Origin: Aquabacter sediminis
GTDB lineage: Bacteria > Pseudomonadota > Alphaproteobacteria > Rhizobiales > Xanthobacteraceae
Length of the DNA: 64,000 bases
NCBI RefSeq assembly: GCF_028863665.1
Contig: NZ_JARBFX010000005.1
Span: forward strand, 186,001 to 250,000
Direction of reading: 5' to 3'
Position numbers and translations under genes: made by a program. How positions within the stretch are numbered: the first letter of the stretch is position 1; each line of letters opens with the position of its first letter. Under the pieces are notes generated by a model. It made no database searches, was not told where the DNA came from, and was given only the letters and a program-made list of their open reading frames with translations. Positions 10,920-19,864 of the stretch are shown piece after piece.

Positions 10920-11618
10920 TCAGGCTTCGAGGATCTCAATGCCGTTTGCGCCAGCCAGGATCACGCGGCGCGCGAGGCCGAGGAACAGGCCGTGCTCCAC
11001 CACGCCCACCACGGAGCGGATGGCGGCATCGAGGCGGGCGGGGTCTGGAATGCGCTCCAGATGCGCATCGAGGATCACATTGCCCTGGTCGGTGACGAAG
11101 GTCTCGCCCGTCGCCGTCTTGCGCAGCACCAGCGCACCTTCGCATCCGGCGGCGGTGATGGCCTCCGCGAGGCGGCGGGAAATGGCCGGGACGCCGAAAT
11201 CCACCACCTCGATGGGCAACGGGAAGCGGCCGAGCGTCTCCACCCGCTTTGAGGCATCTGCAATCACCAGCATCTCGCGTGCGGCGCTGGCGACGATCTT
11301 CTCCCGCAGCAGTGCACCACCGCCGCCCTTGATGAGGGCGAGGCCGGGCCCCACCTCGTCGGCGCCGTCGATGCACAGGTCGAGGGCGGGCACCGTGTCG
11401 AGGGTCGCCAGCGGCACACCGAGGCTCTCGGCCTGCGCGCGCGTGCGCTCCGAGGTAGGCACGCCCACGACGTTCAGGCCGCCGCGCACCTTCTCGGCCA
11501 GAAGGTCGACGAAGTGCTTGGCCGTGGAGCCGGTGCCGAGCCCGAGCTTCATCCCGTCGGTGACGAACTCCAAGGCGCGGGCGGCCGCTTGGCGCTTCAG
11601 GTCTTCGGCGTCTGACAT
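10920..11618 (-). CDS. rpiA: Ribose-5-phosphate isomerase A
   Basis: 232 residues, the usual RpiA length. The family motifs are visible: [13 protein letters not shown] (phosphate binding), DGADEVGP with the catalytic acid, and [13 protein letters not shown] with the conserved lysine. It interconverts ribose-5-phosphate and ribulose-5-phosphate in the pentose phosphate and Calvin pathways. ATG 11618 has GGAG six bases upstream; a start ten codons earlier lacks one. Confidence 0.96.
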   Translation of the reverse strand: MSDAEDLKRQAAARALEFVTDGMKLGLGTGSTAKHFVDLLAEKVRGGLNVVGVPTSERTRAQAESLGVPLATLDTVPALDLCIDGADEVGPGLALIKGGGGALLREKIVASAAREMLVIADASKRVETLGRFPLPIEVVDFGVPAISRRLAEAITAAGCEGALVLRKTATGETFVTDQGNVILDAHLERIPDPARLDAAIRSVVGVVEHGLFLGLARRVILAGANGIEILEA

Positions 11619-11714
11619 CGGAACTCCGGAAGAGCGCGGGAGAGACATGTCTGGAAAAGGTCCAGCATCGCGTCCCGTTGCTAACGCCGATCGAGGCCGC
11701 CGACAAGCCGCGCG

Positions 11715-12146
11715 CTACTTCGCCGCCGGGGTGCACAGGATGGCGGGCTCGGTGCCGCCGCCGGCCTTGGGCACGTCGCGGACATAGCAGATGCTCATTT
11801 CGCCGGTGTCCGCATTGGCGCGGAAGATGCCCGTCTCGCCGGAGAAATTGGTGGCCACCAGCCGGTAATTGCCCGGCTTCTGCGCCCCCGCGCCTTCGCC
11901 CCGGGCGAAGCAGCGCGTCACCCCCACGAGCGCGCTGTCCGGCCGCTCGAACTGGCAGGCGGACATTTCCCCGGTGGCGCGGTTCACCGAGAAAACGCGA
12001 TTGGCCTGGTTGGAGGGGGGAGCGCCGAAATCGAAACCGGCCTTGGTTTCCTGCGCCGTCGCACCCGCAAGAGTACCCATCAGGAGGGCGCCCGCCAGAA
12101 GGCCGCCGCCGCCGATCGCCGCCGTCGTCAACCTCTTGCCCGTCAT
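11715..12146 (-). CDS. Secreted protein with an internal duplication, unknown function
   Basis: 143 residues with a signal peptide ending near ATAQE (about residue 32). The mature part contains two similar units: VFSVNRATGEMSACQ followed by a cysteine, and IFRANADTGEMSICYV followed by a terminal cysteine. Each unit therefore has a TGEMS core with a pair of cysteines, which suggests two small disulphide-linked beta units. GGGAGG lies upstream of the ATG. I do not recognise a named family. Confidence 0.75.
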   Translation of the reverse strand: MTGKRLTTAAIGGGGLLAGALLMGTLAGATAQETKAGFDFGAPPSNQANRVFSVNRATGEMSACQFERPDSALVGVTRCFARGEGAGAQKPGNYRLVATNFSGETGIFRANADTGEMSICYVRDVPKAGGGTEPAILCTPAAK

Positions 12147-12335
12147 CCTGTCCTCCCGGTTCAGCCGTCGAAGGCCGGGCGCGACGCGCCGGCCTGGATC
12201 GCGCCGGAGGCTGGACATCAAAAGCGGCAGGATTGTAGGCAAGGGGCGAATGCGACGGCGCGCCGCCGCTTTTCCTTCGCGCAGCTGTCGCATCGGGACG
12301 CAATGCTGCGGATCGAGCCCCAAAGGATGCCCCCA

Positions 12336-13022
12336 ATGGCCCACGCGCCCCTCGTCGTCGCCTTCGATCTGGACGGAACGCTGGTGGATACCGCGCCCGA
12401 CCTCCTGGATGCGCTGGACCATGTCCTCCACCGCCACGGCGTCGCGCCGGTGGATCGCGACCGCTCGCGCAACATGATCGGCCGCGGTGGGCGTCACCTG
12501 ATCGTGCGGGCGCTGGAGCAGGTTGGGGTGGCGCCCTCGCCGGAGGAACTGGACGAGATGGTCCGGCAATTCCTGGCCTACTACACCGATCATATCGCGG
12601 ATGGATCGCGCCCCTTTCCGGGCATGGTGGAGGCCCTGGAGCAACTCGCCGCCGATGGCGCGACGCTGGCGGTCTGCACCAACAAGCTGGAGCGCCTGGC
12701 GCGGATTCTCCTCGACCGCCTCGACCTCACGCGCCACTTCACGGTGATTACCGGCGCGGACACCTATGCTCGCAGCAAGCCGGACCCGCTGCCGCTGCTG
12801 TCCACCATCACGGCCTGTGGTGGTTCGCTGGCGGCGGCGGCCATGGTGGGGGACAGCGCCACCGACATCGCCACCGCCAAGGCGGCCGGCGTGCCCTCCG
12901 TGGCGGTTTCCTTCGGCTATACGGAAGTGCCGGCGGCCGAACTCGGCGCGGACCGTCTGATCGGCCATTATGACGAACTGGTGCCGGTTCTCGCCCAATT
13001 GGTGGAGCGTGTTCGGGCGTGA
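12336..13022 (+). CDS. gph: Phosphoglycolate phosphatase (HAD family)
   Basis: A HAD hydrolase of about 228 residues with motif 1 DLDGTLVDTAPD, motif 2 in CTNKLE, the lysine in SKPDP, and motif 4 VGDSATDI. These fit Gph/PGP, which removes phosphate from 2-phosphoglycolate made by Rubisco oxygenation or DNA repair. AAAGGA lies eight bases before ATG 12336; upstream in-frame ATGs at 12303 and 12327 are less well placed. Confidence 0.88.
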   Translation: MAHAPLVVAFDLDGTLVDTAPDLLDALDHVLHRHGVAPVDRDRSRNMIGRGGRHLIVRALEQVGVAPSPEELDEMVRQFLAYYTDHIADGSRPFPGMVEALEQLAADGATLAVCTNKLERLARILLDRLDLTRHFTVITGADTYARSKPDPLPLLSTITACGGSLAAAAMVGDSATDIATAKAAGVPSVAVSFGYTEVPAAELGADRLIGHYDELVPVLAQLVERVRA

Positions 13023-13070
13023 GGCGGGCGGCTGGGGCTGTGGATGAGAGGTGAAATTCTCCACCTGCCC

Positions 13071-13099
13071 TTGACACCGGGAGGGCTGCGGCTTTAAAC
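13071..13099 (+). promoter_or_regulatory. Promoter of tRNA-Val
   Basis: A consensus -35 TTGACA (13071-13076), a 17-base spacer, and TTAAAC as -10 (13094-13099). The tRNA starts 29 bases after the -10. Confidence 0.75.
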
Positions 13100-13128
13100 G
13101 GCCCTCCTCGCCGATCGGCGCAGACGGC

Positions 13129-13203
13129 GGGCGATTAGCTCAGCGGGAGAGCACTCCCTTCACACGGGAGGGGTCGCAGGTTCAATCCCTGCATCGCCCA
13201 CCA
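13129..13203 (+). tRNA. tRNA-Val (anticodon CAC)
   Basis: A 75-nt tRNA with encoded CCA. The acceptor stem GGGCGAU pairs with AUCGCCC, and the anticodon stem CUCCC/GGGAG encloses UUCACAC, giving CAC. The T arm has the GGTTCAATCC pattern. Confidence 0.96.
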
Positions 13204-13259
13204 TTCCTTTCCAAAACTCCGCCGCAGCAAGATGACCCGTTAAGTCCGGTCTCTTTCTC

Positions 13260-14096
13260 TCATGTCTGCGCCACGAACGCCGCAAGCCGTGCGTTGAATG
13301 CTTCGGGCCGTTCCAGGAATGGGGCATGGCCGGTCTCGTCGAGAATCACCTGCTGCGCGCCGGGCACCAGGGCCGCGATATGCTCGGCCATCGCCAGCGC
13401 GATCACCTGGTCTTCCCGGCCATGGACCACCAGCGTCGGCCGGTCGAGGCGGGCCAGCAGGTCGTCATACTCCGCCGGCCGCCCCATGGCCGCGCGCACC
13501 TGGGGCGGCACCATCATGTTGGCGGCGAGCAGGATCTCGAACGTGTCGGTATCGAGCGGAACATGGACGCAGCGGCGCAGGAAAGCGCGCGTGGCCGCGA
13601 TGGCGGTGGCCGGTTCAAGGTCGGTCATCTGCTTCATCAGCCGGTTGCAGGAGCCGTAGAAGCCGCGCTCATTGCCGGTGATGGCATCCACGAACACCAG
13701 GCCGCCAAGATCCGCCGAGCCATAGGCGCGCAGATAGTCGCCGATAATGCGCCCGCCATAGGACCAGCCCACCAGGATGGGCCGGTCCAGGCCGAGCCCG
13801 TCCATGATGGCGCGCACGTCGCCAGCCCAGCGGTGCCCCTCCGCATAATGCGCCGGGTCCAGAGGCTTATCGGAGCCGCCATGTCCGCGCAGGTCATAGG
13901 TGACCAGGCGCAGGTGGGAGAGGGTGGGATCCTCCACTTGGCGTGCCCAGCACAGGCCGGCCTGGGAATAGCCGTGAATGAAGATCACCGGTCGTCCCTG
14001 CGGATTGCCGTGTTGGCGTACGGCAAGGCTCAGGCCATCTGGGGAACGGATCTGACGGGGGGCGAAGGCGTCTTGGGGAAGGGGCGTGTCGCTCAT
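13260..14096 (-). CDS. Alpha/beta hydrolase
   Basis: 278 residues. The oxyanion region is FIHGYSQ, the nucleophile elbow GWSYGG (Ser), the acid HGREDQV (Asp) and the catalytic histidine GHAPF close to the C-terminus, so the triad is complete. No signal peptide is seen from ATG 14096, which starts at the conserved region; longer upstream frames look non-coding. The substrate is unknown: esterase, lipase or haloperoxidase-like enzymes share this fold. Confidence 0.85.
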   Translation of the reverse strand: MSDTPLPQDAFAPRQIRSPDGLSLAVRQHGNPQGRPVIFIHGYSQAGLCWARQVEDPTLSHLRLVTYDLRGHGGSDKPLDPAHYAEGHRWAGDVRAIMDGLGLDRPILVGWSYGGRIIGDYLRAYGSADLGGLVFVDAITGNERGFYGSCNRLMKQMTDLEPATAIAATRAFLRRCVHVPLDTDTFEILLAANMMVPPQVRAAMGRPAEYDDLLARLDRPTLVVHGREDQVIALAMAEHIAALVPGAQQVILDETGHAPFLERPEAFNARLAAFVAQT

Positions 14097-14253
14097 GGCG
14101 GGAAATCTAGACGAGCGTCCCGCGATCCGCAGCGCTTTTTCGGCCCGGCGGCCACCAGACGGATACAAGAGGCTGCCTGGTGCGTTCCTGCGGTGTCCAA
14201 GGGCGCAGGTCAGGGCAAAGGTCGGGGGCCAAAGGTCGGGGCGGAGGTCGATC

Positions 14254-14559
14254 ATGAGAAGTGTACACGTGGCGGCCGGGGTCGCCTTGATCCTGGGTCT
14301 CGATATCCTTCCGGCCGCAGCACGTCCGGCCACCTACCGCATGACCTGCACCAGTGCGCAGCGTCTCGTGCAGCAGCAGGGCGGCGTGGTGCTCGATACT
14401 TCGCCCACCACCTTTGATCGCTATGTCGCCGACGTGCGCTTCTGCATGCCGCAGCAGGCGCTACGGCCCCAATGGGTGCCCGCCAAGGACAACCCGCAAT
14501 GCTTCATCGGCTATACCTGCATCGATCCCGAACTGGGCTGGCGACGCTGGGGCTTCTGA
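14254..14559 (+). CDS. Small secreted cysteine-containing protein
   Basis: 101 residues with a signal peptide ending near AAARP (residue 24). The mature part has four cysteines, in MTCTS, VRFCMP, PQCFIGYTC (two), consistent with two disulphides. GGAGG precedes the ATG by about six bases. I know no function for it. It runs divergently from the hydrolase gene. Confidence 0.65.
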   Translation: MRSVHVAAGVALILGLDILPAAARPATYRMTCTSAQRLVQQQGGVVLDTSPTTFDRYVADVRFCMPQQALRPQWVPAKDNPQCFIGYTCIDPELGWRRWGF

Positions 14560-14588
14560 CCGGGGTCGCCTGGCGCGCGGGCCTGAGT

Positions 14589-14759
14589 TCAGGGGTCCTG
14601 CGAGGGCGGCTGGCCGAGAACGCGCATCATCCGCCAAGAGAGAGCCAGCACGATGGAGGCCAGAGCCAGCACGCCAAGCGGTATCGCAAACATGATCGTG
14701 TCCGGCTCCAAGCCGAGCGCATCCTGCGCGTATGCCATGAGGGCGTTAAGACTGTGCAT
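14589..14759 (-). CDS. Possible 56-residue single-span membrane protein
   Basis: A short open frame beginning MHSLNALMAYAQDALG and containing one clear hydrophobic helix (TIMFAIPLGVLALASIVLA), followed by SWRMMR, which fits an inside-positive topology. The ribosome-binding site is weak. Its stop is 30 bases from the end of the preceding convergent gene. Confidence 0.4.
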   Translation of the reverse strand: MHSLNALMAYAQDALGLEPDTIMFAIPLGVLALASIVLALSWRMMRVLGQPPSQDP

Positions 14760-15076
14760 TGACCCGGCGGATTACGGTTCGCTTGTGGACGCTGACGACT
14801 TTAGAGGGCCGTAACCCGATACGAAAGCGCCGTGTGAGCAGGCAGCCCCCCACTGGACCGGCGCGTGAATCCGGCATGCAGACGCAGCTGGAACACTGAA
14901 CGCCCACGACCACCTTCTCACTCATGGCACGCAAGGCGCAGGAGGGCGGCTATTGGAAACGGAAGCATCTGGACTCCAGCGACCTTCCGCTCCAGGTTCG
15001 ACGAGAAGGGAGTACCGTTCGTGGCGCGGGCGGAAACAGGAAGACGCATGCAGTCGGGGATCGGGATGAGGCCGGC
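14760..15076. other. Gene-free stretch before the diguanylate cyclase
   Basis: 317 bases. The cyclase frame is open through the right half, but codon use and the lack of a good start argue that this is leader, not coding. I see no tRNA, repeat or terminator in it. Confidence 0.5.
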
Positions 15077-16648
15077 ATGTTCCGTTTGACGCGGCACGCC
15101 GCGGCCAGTGGATGGGCCACCTTTGCCCTCGCCCTCATGCTGGTCATCATCCTGATCCTGGAGGCGGCCTCTCTCTGGCAAGGGCGAACCCAAGCCCTGG
15201 AAAATGCTCAACGCACCTCGGAAAGCGTCCTCAACTCCCTAAGCGTTGCGGTGGAGCGCAACCTGAATGTGCTCGACGCGTCCCTGCGCGGGATACAGCA
15301 TGCGATAGCCCTCCCCGATCTTGAGACCTTGCCGGCACCGGTGCGCCAGCTGCTGTTGTTCAACACCGCCGACACGGCGGAATATGTAAGCTCCATCCTC
15401 GTCCTCAACGCGGACGGGACCATCCGCTTCGATTCCAAATCTATCGAGCCGCGCTATTTCAACGCGTCTGAGCGGGACTATTTCCTGGTTCAGCGCGAGC
15501 GCGATGCGGGTCTGTTCATCAGCCGGCCCTTGAAGTCGGGGCTCGGGCCCGCGGAGGAGGTGATCGTCCTGTCCCGGCGGATCTCCGATGTGGAAGGCAC
15601 CTTCGAGGGGGTCGCCGCTGCCACGCTGCGCTCCGCGTTTTTCCGCACCCTGTTTGCGGGCGTGAGCCTGGGCCAGCGGGGCATTATTGCCATCTTCTCG
15701 ACCGACGGCATCATGGTGATGCGCAGCCCGGCCACCGATGGCAAGGGCAATGCCGGCCTTGATATGTCGCGCAGCGCGACCTTCAAGCGGATCCGTCAGG
15801 GAGACGCCTCCTTCACCGGTACGGCGACGGTGGACGGGGTGGAGCGGCATTATCTCTCCCGGCAGATCGGGACCTACCCTCTTTACCTGTCGGTCGCCTT
15901 CGCGCCCGGCGAGGTGCTCGCCCCCTGGCGGCTGCGCGCTTTGCTGACCGGAGGGGTCCTGATCGGCATGTGCCTTGCCATTCTCATCCTTTTCGTGCGG
16001 TTCCAGGCGGTGCTTCGGCGCAGCTTTGAACTGGAGCACATGCTCACCACCGCCGCTGCCACCGACACGCTGACTGGCCTTTTCAACCGTCGCGAATTCG
16101 ACCGTCGGTTCGACCAGGAATGGCGCCGCTGCGCCCGAAACGGGGCGCCCATCAGCCTGCTTCTGGTGGATGCGGACCGCTTCAAGGCGGTCAATGACAG
16201 CCACGGCCACAAGGTGGGCGACCAGGTGCTCAAGATGATCGGCCAGAAGATCGAGCGGGTGGTGCGCCGGCCGGCCGATGTGAGCGCGCGCTATGGCGGC
16301 GAGGAATTCGCCATCATCCTGCCGGAGACCCGCATCGAAGGGGCGGCGGCCATTGCGCAGGCCATCCGCGCGAAGGTGGAGCGTTCCGAACTGGCGCTCG
16401 ACCATGGCGCGGCCGTGCGGGTCACCGTGAGTGTGGGGGTCGCCTGCGTCGTGCCCAGCGGCAAGATGGAGAAGGACGACCTGTTCGTGTTGGCCGACGC
16501 GGCCCTCTACAAGGCCAAATCCAGCGGGCGCAACCGGGTAGAGGCCGTTCCCGCGCTCGAGCCGGGCCCGCGGACCGAACTGAGCCTCCCGTCTGGGAGG
16601 GCTGCCGGCGAGCCGCCCAGCGAGCACACGTCACAGCCGCGTGCGTAA
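15077..16648 (+). CDS. Membrane-bound diguanylate cyclase with periplasmic Cache-type sensor
   Basis: 523 residues. A membrane helix at about 13-33, a periplasmic sensor of some 240 residues with the double-Cache pattern (ERDYFLVQRERDAGLFIS; GTYPLYLSVAFAPGEVL), a second helix near 290-310, then GGDEF. The active site is RYGGEEF with GGEEF at 407-411, and the inhibitory RxxD site is intact (RPAD, five residues before). It should make c-di-GMP in response to a small periplasmic ligand. GAGG lies five bases before ATG 15077. It has no EAL domain. Confidence 0.9.
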   Translation: MFRLTRHAAASGWATFALALMLVIILILEAASLWQGRTQALENAQRTSESVLNSLSVAVERNLNVLDASLRGIQHAIALPDLETLPAPVRQLLLFNTADTAEYVSSILVLNADGTIRFDSKSIEPRYFNASERDYFLVQRERDAGLFISRPLKSGLGPAEEVIVLSRRISDVEGTFEGVAAATLRSAFFRTLFAGVSLGQRGIIAIFSTDGIMVMRSPATDGKGNAGLDMSRSATFKRIRQGDASFTGTATVDGVERHYLSRQIGTYPLYLSVAFAPGEVLAPWRLRALLTGGVLIGMCLAILILFVRFQAVLRRSFELEHMLTTAAATDTLTGLFNRREFDRRFDQEWRRCARNGAPISLLLVDADRFKAVNDSHGHKVGDQVLKMIGQKIERVVRRPADVSARYGGEEFAIILPETRIEGAAAIAQAIRAKVERSELALDHGAAVRVTVSVGVACVVPSGKMEKDDLFVLADAALYKAKSSGRNRVEAVPALEPGPRTELSLPSGRAAGEPPSEHTSQPRA

Positions 16649-16773
16649 GTCCATGTTTCGAAACAATCTGGTTGCGGGCGGTCGCGATTTGCGGCCCCAT
16701 TGAGGCCGGGGGGCTGGCACCGGGCGCTGACCGGGCCGGCAGACGACGTTGCGTCAGATGCACAGGTGACATC

Positions 16774-17379
16774 ATGAGCGTCAAATCGGTTGCGTACGCC
16801 GCCCTTGTTTCATGCCTCCTTGCCGTCCCGCTGGCGGCGCCTTTCACCTCATCCGCCACCGCCGATGACCGGGCCGACATTTTCGGCTTTGCGGCCCTGT
16901 TCGGCGGCGGCTTTTCCGGCGTCACGGCGGGCACATCGCCCATTCCGCGGCAGGTCGTCGCGTTCGATCCGAAATACAAAGCCGGTTCCGTCGTGGTGAA
17001 TACCTCCACGCGTCGGCTCTATTACATCACCCAGCCGGGGCAGGCGATCCAATACGGCATCGGCGTCGGGCGCGAGGGCTTCCAATGGTCGGGGGTCAAG
17101 GTGGTGAGCGCCAAGAAGGAATGGCCGTCCTGGGTGCCCCCGGCGCAGATGCTGAAGCGGCGCCCGGACCTGCCGCGCTACATGCCCGGCGGCATCGACA
17201 ATCCGCTGGGTGCCCGCGCCATGTATCTGGGCTCCAGCCTCTATCGCATTCACGGCTCCAATGAACCCGAGACCATCGGCCAGGCGGTGTCTTCCGGCTG
17301 CATCCGCATGACCAATGACGACGTCGTCGACCTCTACAACCGCGTCAAGGTCGGGGCGACCGTCTATGTGATGCGATAG
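16774..17379 (+). CDS. L,D-transpeptidase (YkuD family)
   Basis: 201 residues with a signal peptide (cleavage near SATAD). The YkuD catalytic block is intact: the histidine in IHGSNEP and the nucleophile in SSGCIRM. Such enzymes form 3-3 peptidoglycan cross-links or attach proteins to the wall in the periplasm. The central segment (GREGFQWSGV, KEWPSWVPP) is the alphaproteobacterial ErfK-like type. Confidence 0.93.
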   Translation: MSVKSVAYAALVSCLLAVPLAAPFTSSATADDRADIFGFAALFGGGFSGVTAGTSPIPRQVVAFDPKYKAGSVVVNTSTRRLYYITQPGQAIQYGIGVGREGFQWSGVKVVSAKKEWPSWVPPAQMLKRRPDLPRYMPGGIDNPLGARAMYLGSSLYRIHGSNEPETIGQAVSSGCIRMTNDDVVDLYNRVKVGATVYVMR

Positions 17380-17490
17380 GGACGCGGGACGGGATTTCTC
17401 GGGCCGGGCGCCATCCTCCCGGTTGACCGATGGGATCGGGCAATGGTCCTGTGCGCCATCACGGCTCACGCCTCATGCCATCGGTCGACC

Positions 17491-18003
17491 ATGCTGCATC
17501 GCTCCTACGACGTGCTCGCCGCCTATAATGAATGGGCCAATGCCCGCCTCTACGCGGCCGCCGCCCGCCTCTCTGATGCCGATTACCGGGCGGACAAGGG
17601 GGCCTATTTCGGCTCCATCCACCGCACCTTGAACCACTTGCTGGTGGTGGACCGCATCTGGATGGACCGCTTTATGGGGCTTGGCTGCCGCCCGCCGTCG
17701 CTGGACCACATCCTGTTTGACGACCTCGCTGCCCTGCGCATGGCCCGCGCGGCGGAAGACACCCGCGTCCGCGCCTTCGTGAAGGCACTCACTCTCGACG
17801 ATCTCCTCACCGAGATCACCTTCACCCTGGTGACGGGCGAAGAGATGACGCAGACGGTGGCGGCCGCGCTCGATCACTTCTTCAACCATCAGACCCATCA
17901 TCGCGGCCAGATGCATTGCCTGCTCACGGTCATCGGCGGCCGCGACGCGGCGCCCACGCTGGATCTCCTCTTCTATCAGCGCGAGCATCAACCCGTGCCG
18001 TGA
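17491..18003 (+). CDS. DinB-family protein
   Basis: 170 residues of the DinB four-helix metal-binding fold. Likely metal ligands are the histidine in TLNHLLVVD and the two in FNHQTHHRGQM. Members include thiol-dependent transferases, but most have no known reaction. The ATG used begins at the conserved SYDVLAAYNEWAN stretch. It converges on the opgH gene 16 bases away. Confidence 0.85.
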   Translation: MLHRSYDVLAAYNEWANARLYAAAARLSDADYRADKGAYFGSIHRTLNHLLVVDRIWMDRFMGLGCRPPSLDHILFDDLAALRMARAAEDTRVRAFVKALTLDDLLTEITFTLVTGEEMTQTVAAALDHFFNHQTHHRGQMHCLLTVIGGRDAAPTLDLLFYQREHQPVP

Positions 18004-18019
18004 TCCTGGCCGGGAGCGG

Positions 18020-19807
18020 TCACGCCGCCTGGGCCGGCCGCTCGGGCTCTCCGTCCGTAAGACGGGTGAGGATGGCGGGCGGCTCGGCTTCCTCGGGCAG
18101 GGCGCACAGGCCGGTGCGGACCATGAATCGGCCAAGGCGGGGGTCGGCGGAGAGCACAGCGAAGGGAATGGCCAGCCAGCAGCCAGCCAGAAGCGGCGTC
18201 ACATAGGCGAGCAGGAGGGGCGAGATGGCGGCCGCGCCTGCACCCGCAACGAGGCCATACGCCGTCACCGGCCAGAGCGCGGCGGCGGCCTCGCTCCAGG
18301 CGACCCGGTGCGGATCTCGCGCCTGGCCGTTCCATCCGGCCCGCGCCCGTCCCAGCACCATGCGGAAGAGGAGGCCGGTCACAGACAGGCTGGTAATGGC
18401 TCCGAGCAGAAGCGAGAAGACGATCTCGCTGACAGCCGAGACGGCAAAGCGCAGGGGGCCGCCATAGCGCGCCGCCCCTCCGGGCGAGAGCGCCACGTCC
18501 GCCAGTCCGAACAGCTTGGGGGCCAGGGAGAAGAGGAAGATCGCACCATAGAGCCCGGCCGCAATGGCGGCGGCCAAAGGCGGCGCCCCCCATGCGGCGA
18601 GCGGCAGCAGCAGCAAGGCGAGGGGAACGGCCGGCTGGGTGGCGAACATCAGGATCGCCCAGATGAGCTGAAAGCGGCTGGTGGCGGGCAAACCGGCGGG
18701 AAGCAAGCCGGGCGTTCCAATGAGGCGGATATATTGCAGATTGCCCATGCACCAGCGCAGGTCCCGGCGCACGAATTCCGGCAAGGTGGGCGGGTTTTCC
18801 TCGTAGCTTTCGCTTTCCACCGGCAGCACCCGCACCTCGTAGCCGGCGGCGCGCATGAGCACCGCCTCCACCTGGTCGTGGGAGAGGATCGGACCTCCCA
18901 AGGGCGCCGCGCCCGGCAGCACCGGCAGGTGGCAATGGGCGGCGAAGGGCGCGATGCGCACCAGCGCATTGTGACCCCAATAGGGTCCGCAATCCCCGCC
19001 CCACCAGGCGGAGCCGAGCGTGTAGCAGCGCATGCCGTGGCGCATGCCGAACTGGAACAGGCGGGCAAAGGCGCTCTGCGACGGCAGGCCCACGACCAGG
19101 CTCTGAAGAATGCCGAGCCGCGGATGGGACTGCATGATCCGCACCATGGAGAGGATGGTGGATGCGCCCATCAGGCTGTCCGCATCCAGCGGCAGCATGG
19201 CCTCGAAATGGGCGCCATGGGTCCGGCAGAAGTCCCGCACATTGCCGGCCTTGAAGCCCTCATTGTCGTTGCGGCGACGATAGTGAAGCCCGACCCCGCC
19301 TTCCATCGCGCGCCAGGCGGTCATGGCTGCCTCTTCCGCCTGGGCAATGTCCGGCAGGGAGGTGTCGGAGAGAACGAAATATTCGAACGCACCGCCGTAG
19401 GGGCTGTCGTCCAGCTCAGCCTTGACCGCACGCAGACGTGAAATGGCGCGCTCGGGATCTTCATTGCGGAGCGTCATTAAAATGGCAGTACGCATGGTCA
19501 CCGGCTTGTCTTTGACACCGGCGAGGAATGGGGCGGCGGACGGCAGGCCATGCCGCTTGACGTGAAGAAGCCAGAAGCCAATTGCCGAATTCCAGAAACC
19601 GATGGCGTTCCACGGCGTTGCTGCCAGGACGCAGAGGAGCAGCACGATGTCGACCGCGCGCCATCCCGCCGAGGAGGCCGCCCAGCCCCCCGCCAGTGCC
19701 ACGGCGGCGAGCGTGGCAAGGTTGGCGCCGAGCACCGCGAGACGCCGGCCGCGCAGAACGGCCGCCGCGGATGCGGGCACCGGATCAGGAAGGGTACGCA
19801 GGAGCAT
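18020..19807 (-). CDS. mdoH: Glucans biosynthesis glucosyltransferase H (OpgH/MdoH)
   Basis: 595 residues, shorter than the E. coli enzyme (847) because the long N- and C-terminal tails are missing. Two N-terminal helices precede a GT2 domain with LSDTS, DNEGFKAGN, the LDADS motif near residues 205-210 and a (Q/R)xxRW-type motif (LRWCMGN) near 350; several helices follow. It polymerises the beta-1,2 backbone of osmoregulated periplasmic glucans from UDP-glucose. The usual partner opgG is not adjacent. It diverges from the dehydrogenase gene across 57 bases. Confidence 0.88.
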   Translation of the reverse strand: MLLRTLPDPVPASAAAVLRGRRLAVLGANLATLAAVALAGGWAASSAGWRAVDIVLLLCVLAATPWNAIGFWNSAIGFWLLHVKRHGLPSAAPFLAGVKDKPVTMRTAILMTLRNEDPERAISRLRAVKAELDDSPYGGAFEYFVLSDTSLPDIAQAEEAAMTAWRAMEGGVGLHYRRRNDNEGFKAGNVRDFCRTHGAHFEAMLPLDADSLMGASTILSMVRIMQSHPRLGILQSLVVGLPSQSAFARLFQFGMRHGMRCYTLGSAWWGGDCGPYWGHNALVRIAPFAAHCHLPVLPGAAPLGGPILSHDQVEAVLMRAAGYEVRVLPVESESYEENPPTLPEFVRRDLRWCMGNLQYIRLIGTPGLLPAGLPATSRFQLIWAILMFATQPAVPLALLLLPLAAWGAPPLAAAIAAGLYGAIFLFSLAPKLFGLADVALSPGGAARYGGPLRFAVSAVSEIVFSLLLGAITSLSVTGLLFRMVLGRARAGWNGQARDPHRVAWSEAAAALWPVTAYGLVAGAGAAAISPLLLAYVTPLLAGCWLAIPFAVLSADPRLGRFMVRTGLCALPEEAEPPAILTRLTDGEPERPAQAA

Positions 19808-19864
19808 GGGGCTGGACTTTGGCTCGGGGTGGCGCGGGTCGGTTGCTAATACGGGGTCGGATCG

